This document shows, piece after piece, positions 11,125 through 19,107 of a DNA stretch of 29,227 bases. Position 1 is the first letter of the stretch. The number at the start of each line of letters is the position of its first letter. The notes under the pieces were generated by a model. That model did no database searches. It had not been told where the DNA came from and saw only the letters and a list, made by a program, of their open reading frames with translations. Position numbers and translations under genes: made by a program. The stretch lies in assembly GCF_001039355.2 (NCBI RefSeq), contig NW_019775729.1:189280-218506 (forward strand), written 5' to 3'. The stretch comes from Lingula anatina. Taxonomy: Eukaryota > Brachiopoda > Lingulata > Lingulida > Lingulidae.

Positions 11125-11302
11125 CTCCTCTGGCTTTTCCTTCTCCTCCTCCTCTTCCTCTTTCTCCTCTGATGAGACATGGCGAAGGGGCACTGTCACA
11201 CCCTCGTCCTCAGCACCCTGTTCTTCTGGAGATTGAGTAGGTTTGAGCTGGACTTGCCAGTCTATTTCCTCCACTTCTGGACCAGTGACTTCCTCAGTTG
11301 AG
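11125..11302 (-). CDS. Exon: acidic linker, PEVK-like part 1
   Basis: A 178-nt exon, phase 2 acceptor (CACTTTTGAAG) and phase 0 donor (GAG|GTAAGTAG). It contains no Ig strand. It encodes STEEVTGPEVEEIDWQVQL, then a Pro/Gln/Glu region, and ends in a run of Glu broken by Lys (EEKEEEEEEKEKPEE). The IDWQVQLKP motif echoes EDWRAQLKH at the end of the previous exon. The exon is likely disordered and extensible, and joins directly to the next PEVK-like exon. Confidence 0.9.
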
Positions 11303-11766
11303 CTTCAAAAGTGATAAGCAATGTATTGGTATTTATCATGATCTGAAGCATATTAACATATTTCTGGGTCATTCTTTTTTATAAACCCTGTTAGCATTTT
11401 TTTTTTATCTTGCACCACATACACCACTGCATAGTGGATGAAAATAACTAAAATAAAACCCTTCTGAGATTATTAAAACAATCTTATTTCTGGCAGAATA
11501 GACATTTTGAGTATCTATTTCACTATGGGGATCACTTGTTTTCCTTATCACTTAGAATGGTTTTCCAGAAGGAAAACAGAATCAAAGGTCTACTCCCCCA
11601 AAGGAGCATGGAATCAAGGGTCCACTCTCCCAGAGGCAAATCAGAGCAGGCATATGGTCTATAAGTGGCCTATGCTCCAAGATGCATAGAAGGTAAAGTA
11701 AGTAAATCTTACACAATTATTTGGGGAAAGCTACTATGAAAATTGCCAAACGATAACACTACTTAC
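11303..11766 (-). other. Intron, 464 bp
   Basis: Phase 2 intron after the Ig 9 linker. It contains an imperfect 32-bp tandem duplication at 11580-11642 (units start AATCAAAGGTCTACT and AATCAAGGGTCCACT). A plus-strand open frame here is an artefact of that repeat region. No exon is seen. Confidence 0.7.
11580..11642. repeat. Imperfect tandem duplication, 32-bp unit
   Basis: Two adjacent units, 11580-11611 and 11612-11642, share the pattern AATCAA-GGTC-ACTC-CCC followed by a purine-rich half. They differ at several positions. Probably neutral intron sequence. Confidence 0.55.
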
Positions 11767-12282
11767 ATATGTTTGAGCTGAGCCCTCCAGTCTTCCATAG
11801 CCTCTGAGTCATCGGTGACAATTAGAGTAGCTGAGCACTCTTCAACTCCCTTATCATTCTTTAGTGTGACAGTATATGTCCCAGCATCTTTACTGGTAAT
11901 ACTTTCAATCTCCAAGACTTGTTCATCAGTCTCCTCATCACGGTAAACCTTCACTTTGCCTCCATGAGTAAACTTCTTCCATTTTCCTTTAGACCACTGC
12001 ACAGTGGGCATGGGCTCACCATCAATTCTGCAACGGAAGACAGCAGTGCTGCCCTCCATGACAGTGCACTTGATGGGTTTTTGAACAAAAGATGGCGCTC
12101 TGCCTTCCACTGTTAGCTTACACTCAGCTGAGACATCGCCACCATTGTTCTTGGCCACAACTTTCACTGGTCCCATCTTGTCTGGCATGCAGTCGTCAAT
12201 GGTGAGAGTAAAAGTGTTATCCTTCTTAATGAAGTCAGTGTGAACTGTCTCACTGGGCTGTAGTTCTTGGTCATTTAGGAAC
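11767..12282 (-). CDS. Exon: end of Ig 8, whole Ig 9, linker
   Basis: A 516-nt exon with phase 2 at both ends. It finishes Ig 8 (FLNDQELQPSE, MGPVKVVAKNNGG) without an intron before Ig 9. Ig 9 reads APSFVQKPIKCTVMEGS, FRCRIDG, VQWSKGKWKKFTHGG, EQVLEIESI and DAGTYTVTLKN. The W-S-K-G-K-W motif after the C strand recalls Ig domains of the twitchin, MyBP-C and titin families. The exon ends in an acidic linker with EDWRAQLKH. The donor is AT|GTAAGTAG; the split Ile codon is completed downstream. Confidence 0.94.
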
Positions 12283-12504
12283 CTGAAGTGAAGGCATTAT
12301 GCCAGTTATTTACTGTAGGAAATTGTTGGAACAGAGAGGCAGGATTAAAATTCTGGACAGGCATGAAAATATGTAATAATAATGAACTTGCTGCTTTGAG
12401 GAAATTATCAACAGGTGCATGGTAATATGAAAGGCAAGTAAAAAACTCAAACACTTTAAGTTAATATTATTTATAATCATGCATAATTTTGTAATAGAAC
12501 TGAC

Positions 12505-12616
12505 CAAGTAACAGTAGGTACTGGTGTGCCAGTAATTTTGCTGGTAAACTTGGCTGTTCCATGTTCGGGCACTGTGGTATCTTTTGGTTTCTCAATGATC
12601 TTTGCTGGTTTCACAG
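12505..12616 (-). CDS. Exon: first half of Ig domain 8
   Basis: A 112-nt exon, phase 1 acceptor and phase 2 donor (TG|GTCAGTTC). It encodes VKPAKIIEKPKDTTVPEHG, then TAKFTSKITG and TPVPTVT plus two bases of the C-strand Trp codon. The B-strand Cys of the consensus F-x-C-K is Ser here (AGC), so this domain has no core cysteine on this strand. Confidence 0.93.
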
Positions 12617-13283
12617 CTGAAAGAAAAAGAACTCCTTACTATATATTGTCATTCATTTTGGAAATTCACTCTTGATCATGACATTAAATTTTTACTTCTG
12701 CCAAGGTTATGTTTTCACTCCTGTTTGTTTGTTTGTTTGTCTGTCATCAACATAACTCAAAAAGTTATGGACTGATTTTGTTGAAATTTTCAGGAACTGT
12801 CACAAAAGGGCCAAGGAAGAGATGATTAGTTTTTGGTGGTGATTCGGATCAATAATCAATCAATAATCAATAATAAAAAAACTAAATTATGGTCCGATTT
12901 TGATGAAATTTTCAGGAATTGTCAGAAGTGGGCCAAGGAATAGATGATTAGTTTTTGGTGGTGATCCGGATCAATAATCAATCAATAATCAAAAATCAAA
13001 AATACCAAAAATTTAGGGGTGAAACGGCATTGGATGGAGACTTTACTGCCTTGGTGGAGGTCTGCCCTCTCTGAGTGCTTTTCTAGTTATTGGTTGTTTT
13101 ATGCATAAAATAAAATTTTAAACTTCCAATTATGTTATAAAATGTTTAAAGCTGGATTAATACAATGCTAGAAACTAAAAAAAGAATTCATACCAGAGCA
13201 ATTAGAAGCTGATAAAAAAGGATTCAATCGCATACAGTAACCATAATCTTAACAATTTACTAAAACAGAAAAAGGCAACTTAC
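12617..13283 (-). other. Intron, 667 bp, mostly an interspersed repeat
   Basis: Intron between Ig 7 and Ig 8. More than half of it is the repeat at about 12698-13090. The rest is AT-rich, with a good acceptor (TCTTTTTCTTTCAG) at 12617. Confidence 0.75.
12698..13090 (+). mobile_element. Interspersed repeat with 122-bp internal duplication
   Basis: It begins near CTGCCAAGGTTATGTTTTCA, has a GTTT run at about 12724-12740, and ends CTCTCTGAGTGCTTTTCTAG. Internally, a segment of about 122 bp occurs twice, anchored by GAAATTTTCAGGAA at 12783 and 12905 and by GATGATTAGTTTTTGGTGGT in each copy. The ends match by memory a repeat type found in many marine invertebrate genomes; I cannot name the family or confirm that here. 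No coding capacity. Confidence 0.65.
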
Positions 13284-13456
13284 GAGTGACTCTCAATTTT
13301 GCAGTGGCAGACTGTTGTCCTGCAGGACTGGACACTTTCACGTTAATAATTCCTCCATCAGCAGTAGTAACCTTGTCCATGGTCAGTGTATGTTTGCCTT
13401 CCTCAGCAGTTATATGTATTCTATCAGATTCCACTAGCTGTGTATTGCCTTTCAAC
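13284..13456 (-). CDS. Exon: second half of Ig domain 7
   Basis: A 173-nt exon, phase 2 acceptor (CATATCTATTAG) and phase 1 donor (C|GTAAGTTG). It completes the Trp codon, then encodes LKGNTQLVESDRIHITAEEG, HTLTMDKV and ADGGIINVKVSSPAGQQ, ending in AKLRVT. The F strand lacks both the usual Tyr and the usual Cys, so this domain is the most divergent of the set. The last base joins with the next exon to give a Pro codon. Confidence 0.92.
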
Positions 13457-13672
13457 CTAATAGATATGAAATATATGAATAATATTATTTTGAAAGAGAA
13501 TTAGTTCAAAACACATTTCATGTCAAAATAAAATAATGGGGTTTTCCTCCACTAGCGCTTTTCTAAAATAAAAAACAATACAAATTATCTTATCCTTTCA
13601 TTAGGCATCTTTTATGATTTAAGTGTTAATTTCTAACACTAACTTTTTGTATTCTTTTTTTCTTCAACTTAC

Positions 13673-13787
13673 CATATCACCTCAGGCTCAGGCTTGCCAG
13701 TAACTGAACACTCAAATGTTACTGTATTAAACTCAAATGTCTCAACATTCTCTGGTTGCCTGGTGATCTTAGGGGCCTCTTTCTTTA
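13673..13787 (-). CDS. Exon: first half of Ig domain 7
   Basis: A 115-nt exon, phase 1 acceptor (TTTAACCTTACAG) and phase 2 donor (TG|GTAAGTTG). It encodes KKEAPKITRQPENVETFEF, then VTFECSVTG with the B-strand Cys and KPEPEVI plus two bases of the C-strand Trp codon. It is the same length and has the same phases as the first-half exon of Ig 6, as expected if the exon pairs duplicated together. Confidence 0.93.
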
Positions 13788-15548
13788 CTGTAAGGTTAAA
13801 AGAAGAAAAAAAAATATATATATGGATTTAAAATTCTAGATGAATAATAATAATCATAATAAAAAAGATGATGGTTTCAAATATTTGCATTAGATTCACA
13901 ATCACAAATATGGCAAGATTTCTTTGAGTAAATACTGATTATCAATAGACTATCCTTATCAGATATTACAATGTATTTAAAAACCAATCCAAAATATTAT
14001 ATTACTCCTATGCATCAGTTTTCGCTTTACACACTGACTAAAAAAAGTACACAACAATAGCATAATACAACACACAAAACAGTGTTAAAACATTGAGCTG
14101 ATCAACCTGTACATATACCTGTGATCCTATTTGGTACGAGCAAAGTTAAAACAATGAAACAGATATGTTATGAACATCTAAAAATGTGTACATTACAACT
14201 CAAATTAAAATCAAACCATTAAACATCTACATACATGTACATAAATAATAAATAAGTATTTTAATAATGAGACACTGTGTTAACTTACTTAAATGTAAAA
14301 CACCCTGCAAACCAATATACACTATGAAAAGCCTCCAACAAATTTCGATATTCAATGTATACACGTAGGTTCCCAATGCTAGTCATTGCATATATAATAC
14401 AAATGCACACTATTATAAGGTAAAGGAGCATGAGACTATGTGGTTTCCCATTCTTATCTTATTATTAAAAGTGGAATTCATAGAATTATGCAACACCTGT
14501 CTATTCAGTTTGCTCTTGATTGTTATCCCAATGTCCATCTGGACAATGTCAAAATAGGCCCCTTTGAAGGGTGGTCAAGTGAAGCATATCAAAGTACATG
14601 TCATATATACAAAAATTACATTATATGCATGTTGCATCTTGGTAGCAAGGTGTTTCCTATGTTAAGTGATTAGCATTTTAACGTTATGGATATATTATGA
14701 GTATAAATGTACATATACAGCAGAAATAAAATGATGTATAGAGATTTAAGTTGTGAGAATCTTCAGTTTAAAAATCATAGGGTTTATATCATAAAAGCAA
14801 TCTGTTACAGTATGTGACTACTTGAATGGATTTTGCACATCACTTATTTTTATTTTTAATCAAAAGAGAAAAGTTCCCCACACTTGTAACAGACTTTTTA
14901 CAGACATCTACAAAAGCAAATTATACATAAAACATCAGTTCTAGTTAAGAAATGCATTCTTAACTTTGAACAATAAACAATACCTACTTAAAGGGATAAT
15001 AACTCTCTGTATAAGATCTATATTTCACAATCAAAACATTATGAACAACTCATAGAAATATAATATATTCTGTTGTACAACAAAAACTGCAGTTATAGCT
15101 ATTATTCTGATATCTGAGCTTGTCTTTAGACTGCATGACCTACATTGATGGCTATACTCTGTTATAATCTCTTAAGAGATTATAACAAAAAAAAAAAAAA
15201 AAAAACTTTTTAGAAAAAACCAGGGACTATCTTTGAATCTAAAAATGGATTCATTAACCATTATTGAGTATGGGAAAATTGTTGTTTACTCCAGGAAAAT
15301 TCATTTTTTTGCCAAAACGAAGAGTTATTATCCCTTTAACTTTTTTTGATGGTTTTTATTTCTGAATCAACTAATGTTGTCATTTCAGAGTAAGATATTA
15401 ATAAGTGTTATATTTCATCATAACAGCAATTCTTATTGTTATATTGAGACTTATCTCATTTGCTGGAACTCTTGAAATTATCAATTTTTCACAGCATCAT
15501 AGCACATTGGTTAGTAAAAAAGCATGCGTAAAGACTTTTCCTACTCAC
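13788..15548 (-). other. Intron, 1.8 kb, with MITE copy
   Basis: AT-rich intron containing the best copy of the TTAA-flanked MITE (14988-15339). A 16-nt exon-like segment near 14288-14303 has good splice signals but would shift the frame and was rejected. Otherwise I see nothing coding. Confidence 0.65.
14992..15335. mobile_element. MITE with 15-bp terminal repeats, TTAA flanks
   Basis: A 344-bp element begins AGGGATAATAACTCT and ends with the exact reverse complement. It is flanked on both sides by TTAA (14988-14991 and 15336-15339); because TTAA is itself palindromic, a TA duplication fits equally well. Inside is a 26-bp perfect palindrome (15161-15186) followed at once by a 19-A run (15187-15205). 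A diverged second copy lies at about 2597-2939. There is no transposase, so it is non-autonomous. TTAA flanks would suggest piggyBac-like mobilisation and TA flanks Tc1/mariner. Confidence 0.8.
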
Positions 15549-15560
15549 CAATTTCTGCAG
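15549..15560 (-). CDS. Putative 12-nt microexon
   Basis: The 12 bases CTGCAGAAATTG are bracketed by a good acceptor (TTTCTGTATTTATAG) and a consensus donor (GTGAGTAG). Inserted between the exons at 17139 and 13787, it fits phase 1 on both sides and would add four residues, giving A-A-E-I before VKKEAP. Skipping it leaves the frame intact. Both forms make a plausible Ig-Ig linker between Ig 6 and Ig 7. It is inferred from splice signals and phase only. Confidence 0.6.
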
Positions 15561-17138
15561 CTATAAATACAGAAAGTGCACAAAGAGTGAACACAGAGGT
15601 GAAGAAAGAGCGAGACTAGTGATACTAAGAGATGCATAATCTCAAGCCTGTTTCCAGTACACTTGTTTTGCTTAAATTAGTATGTACTATCAAACTGCAC
15701 AAATCAATTATTACCCCTATTTCCATTAGCACGTTAAACCATCACACCTGTACTAGAAATTGGTCTTGAGGGCACATTCAGAACTCAACCCTGCTTTTAA
15801 AACTGAAAAATAGTCAAACTACCTTCACCATGACGTGGACCTCACTAGACCTTAGAAACTTATCATTATAAGCAACCTATAGGCGCATTCCCTATGAAAT
15901 TATTTCTATGTAGATCCATCCAACTCTGCATGGACTCTTGCTGAATGCATTCAGATTAAATGAATGACATGTCTACTTGAGCAGCTAGGGGGTGATAAAT
16001 TTTCATGTTAGCTTGACTTTTGGAAGCTAATTCAATTAATTTTGAGAATGACCAAATGAAAATCAATGTTAATCACCCCCTAGCTGCTTAAGGAGGCATG
16101 TCATCCAGTTAATCTGACAGCATTCAGCAAGAGTACCTGCAGAGTAAGATCGATCTACATGGAACAATAGTTTCATTGGGAATGCACCCCTTAGTCCGGC
16201 AAAGTCACTCTCAGTTGTCATATTGGATTTTAACCTAGCTGGTAAGATGGTGTAAACTGACTATGACGAGGCCTGTTTGACTATTTCCAGCTTAAGCTGG
16301 GCTCTGAAGACACCTTGACCACAATACATACAGAATACTACAACTCTATCTAAGAGATTCAGAATGAATAGAATAGAATGTTAGATGATTTAAAGTGCAC
16401 TAAATCTCAACATTTCATTCCAGTGTATTACGTACTATAGTAAAAGCTCAAAACTACACTAAACTGGTAAATGTAAACCCCTATAATTGGTCTAGCAACA
16501 AAATGGCCAATATACACACTTGTGGAAAATGTTCTGAAACTGTCAGCAGTCAGCAACAATGTAGGTTGCTACCTATTACAACCTATTCACAGTGGTGAAA
16601 ATTCTATTTTCTAATATCAGCAAACAGTAAAATGTGCATGTGCACCAACTATCACAATAAAACCTTGTCTCTAACATTTCACAGTACTTGCCTCCCAACA
16701 TTATCCAACTCATACAATTTACTGCCACTAATTATCTTGATCAATTAAGATGGCAGATTCTTACATTTCATCTCTTTTTCTTGGATATCAAACGGTGGAG
16801 ATGTTTTAAGAAGGGAGAAAGATATCACAGGAAAGCAAAAGACTGTGAAATGTATCCTTACACAAAGTGGTCTAAGCCAGAATGGCACAGAAATAGAAGT
16901 ATAAACAAACAATTCTTCCATAAGACAAAATGCTTATAAAAGTCATGTTTGGCCTTTGCATTACCTATGCTTTGTGTGTCTGTTAAAACCATCTAATTAA
17001 AACTAAGTGCCACTGCAGTCAGCGCACATTTTTGTGTAAATTCAACTACAAACTGTGCAAAAGGTGGTGTAGCAACAATAAAACCTTCAACCCATACTCC
17101 AGCCATAAAACGAAATGCAATACAAAGATATAACCTAC
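15561..17138 (-). other. Intron, 1.6 kb, with foldback element
   Basis: Lies between Ig 6 and the putative microexon. It is dominated by the large inverted repeat at about 15760-16322. The remaining sequence (16330-17138) shows no exon. A plus-strand open frame at 16688-16939 has no recognisable motif and I treat it as chance. Confidence 0.65.
15760..16322. mobile_element. Foldback element, about 560 bp
   Basis: Two imperfect inverted arms of about 240-260 bp flank a short AT-rich centre near 16030. Matched blocks include TGAATGCATTCAGATTAA on the left against TTAATCTGACAGCATTCA on the right, GCAGCTAGGGGGTGAT (about 15980-15995) against ATCACCCCCTAGCTGC (about 16072-16087), and GTCAAAC outer segments (about 15813 and 16276). 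The element has no coding capacity and resembles a foldback-type MITE. The exact ends are uncertain by about ten bases. Confidence 0.7.
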
Positions 17139-17323
17139 CTTCAACAATCAATTCTGCAGATGTCTTCACTTCTCCAGCAGGGTTGACGGCAGTGACATAC
17201 ACTGTCCCAGAATCCTTCAGGACTGCCTCATTAATTGTCATAGTAAGAACAGTCTCTTCATCAGTGAGGCGTTTGTCAAGGACAACCCTCTTGGAAGCTT
17301 CAATGGGTGTATCATTGAGCAAC
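17139..17323 (-). CDS. Exon: second half of Ig domain 6
   Basis: A 185-nt exon, phase 2 acceptor and phase 1 donor (G|GTAGGTTA). The first G completes the Trp codon. It encodes LLNDTPIEASKRVVLDKR, TVLTMTINEAV and DSGTVYVTAVNPAGEV, ending in AELIVE. Tyr is present in the F strand but the usual Cys is replaced by Thr/Val, so there is no canonical disulphide. Confidence 0.93.
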
Positions 17324-17647
17324 CTGTAAACATTTTTGGAATTGCACAAATGGACTGAATTCAACATCTAAAATCTACGAAATCATTTCTCTTCAATACT
17401 TATTCATACAAGTCACAACCTGGTGTGGCGTGTTTGTATTCATAATTTTTTTTTTTTTTGCAATAAGCCAAGGTACTTTTTTGCATGTTTATCTGAAGGA
17501 GTATCACTACTTGATCAAATAAGTCTATAAAATAAAACCATTCTGAGATGAAAGGAAGAATTTACCAAACACTCTATTACGCTCCAAATCCCTTGAGATG
17601 TTAACTGCCTCTTGCCATTCTAAAACATAACCCAGAGATTTACTCAC
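17324..17647 (-). other. Intron, 324 bp
   Basis: Phase 2 intron interrupting the C-strand Trp codon of Ig domain 6, with donor GTGAGT and acceptor AATGTTTACAG. It has an 11-T run near 17449 and no other feature. Confidence 0.75.
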
Positions 17648-17762
17648 CACGTGATCTCTGGTGTTGGTTTTCCCTTCACAGCACAGTCCATCTTGACCTG
17701 CTTGCCTTCTTTGACCACTCTCTTTTCCAGTGGACGCACAAACTCAGGAGCCTCTGGTCTCT
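17648..17762 (-). CDS. Exon: first half of Ig domain 6
   Basis: A 115-nt exon, phase 1 acceptor (CACTTTTCAG) and phase 2 donor (TG|GTGAGTAA). It encodes RPEAPEFVRPLEKRVV, then KQVKMDCAVKG with the B-strand Cys, and PTPEIT followed by the first two bases of the C-strand Trp codon. The intron inside the Trp codon recurs at the same place in Ig 7 and Ig 8. Confidence 0.93.
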
Positions 17763-17989
17763 CTGAAAAGTGAGAACCGATAAATGAACCAATAAATTCC
17801 AAACATCCCAATTGTGTTTAAACTAATAAAATTGACATTTACCATAACAAATGTTTTTTTTTTAATCCATATTCACATGCAGACCATTTTCCTTGGCAAT
17901 TTGCTCATCTTTTCTTAAAACTGTTTCCAGAATATCAAACTGAAACCTTGGAAAAGACTGATATCTCTTGCCATACAAAGAGCCCTTAC

Positions 17990-18156
17990 CCTGTACTCTG
18001 ACCTCTGATGTACATATGGCCTTGCCTGCAGAGTTGACTGCTGTGCATGTGTACTGTCCAGCCTGGTCAACTGTGACCTCACTGATGGTTAGAGTGCACA
18101 TGTCCTCTTCATGTGAGATGGACATTACTTTGGTGGGAACAAGAGTCTTGCCAGCC
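17990..18156 (-). CDS. Exon: C'-G strands of Ig domain 5
   Basis: A 167-nt exon, phase 2 acceptor and phase 1 donor (G|GTAAGGGC). It encodes AGKTLVPTKVMSISHEEDMC, an E strand CTLTISEV, and the full F-strand signature DQAGQYTCTAVNSAG, ending in SEVRVQ. With the Cys in the preceding exon the domain keeps the canonical Cys pair. Confidence 0.93.
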
Positions 18157-18596
18157 CTGCCAGGAGCAAAAAAGATTACAATACTCTGTATCTATCTGAT
18201 TGCCTAACTGGATATTTCTTGCAAGAAATGTTTCCAGAGCAGATTACATTGGCAAACTGGTGAACAAGCAACTATTCAAGTCTGCTCGCCTGCCCATCCA
18301 CCATCTATTCATCACTTAAAATGTCCTTGTAAGAAACATAAATTTATCACAAAGAAATCACTTTTATGGCAATTACTCGATCTTTACTCTGGGGTAAAGT
18401 TGTGAATTTTATATATACTGTTTTTGTCATGATTTTTAAAAATAAAACATTCCTACTAAATGGTAGCATGATTACAAAATTATGTAAATAAGTTTGATAA
18501 TTTTCAACCAATTGAAAAGATTGAGTAATTACCACAATCCATGCACAACAAAAGGCAGCAATAATATGATAGTAATGCTATAAAATCCTAGCCTAC
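18157..18596 (-). other. Intron, 440 bp
   Basis: Phase 2 intron in Ig domain 5 with donor GTAGGC and acceptor TTTTTTGCTCCTGGCAG. Nothing else is seen in it. Confidence 0.75.
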
Positions 18597-18673
18597 CTGT
18601 CCCATGCCACCTCTGGTCTAGGTACACCACTCACTGCACACTGCAGCTCAAGTTGATCTCCTTCCATTAGGAT
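18597..18673 (-). CDS. Exon: B-C strands of Ig domain 5
   Basis: A 77-nt exon with phase 0 acceptor and phase 2 donor (AG|GTAGGC). It encodes ILMEGDQLELQCAVSG with the B-strand Cys, then RPEVAWD with the C-strand Trp. The split Arg codon (AG|G) is completed by the next exon. This domain is spread over three exons, unlike its two-exon neighbours. Confidence 0.92.
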
Positions 18674-19009
18674 CTAGAATATAAAATAATACAATTTAAT
18701 TTGTTAAATCCAACATAATTAAACAATACATTTGGAAAACAATTAAGATATATATTAGATGAAGAAGAAGAACTTGATATCTATGTATCACAATTTAACT
18801 TTAAATTTTCGTTTTTCAAGGGACTATTTCAATAAACTAATTATTGTTCAAATATTGTTCAAAATACTAATATATTGTCACATATATATTCTACAAAGTA
18901 GCAACAATTTTAATATATTATTAAAATAATTTATGTGATAAAAATAATAATAATCCAGAAATACAATAACAGTGGTAAATATTTTAAAAAAAGAAAATAA
19001 CACCCTTAC
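18674..19009 (-). other. Intron, 336 bp
   Basis: Very AT-rich phase 0 intron in the A-B region of Ig domain 5. It has a GTAAGG donor and a TATTCTAG acceptor, and no other feature. Confidence 0.75.
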
Positions 19010-19107
19010 CACATCTTGTAAAGTCTGAGAGAACTCTGGAGCTTTGGTCTGTTCTGCATGTCTGAGTACCAATGGCGACTTGGACAGATCTTCCTCCTTC
19101 TCAGGGA
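19010..19107 (-). CDS. Exon: linker and first strand of Ig domain 5
   Basis: A 98-nt exon with phase 1 acceptor (TATTCTCTCCTCAG) and phase 0 donor (GTG|GTAAGG). It encodes a charged linker, PEKEEDLSKSPLVLRHAEQ, then the opening of an Ig domain, TKAPEFSQTLQDV. Together with the 39-nt exon upstream it forms a flexible spacer of about 35 residues between Ig 4 and Ig 5. Confidence 0.9.

Noticed and set aside
14288-14303. 16-nt exon-like segment with good acceptor (TTGGTTTGCAG) and donor (GTAAGTT)
   Set aside because: Its length is not a multiple of three and it would shift the frame between Ig 6 and Ig 7. Without RNA evidence it is more likely chance.
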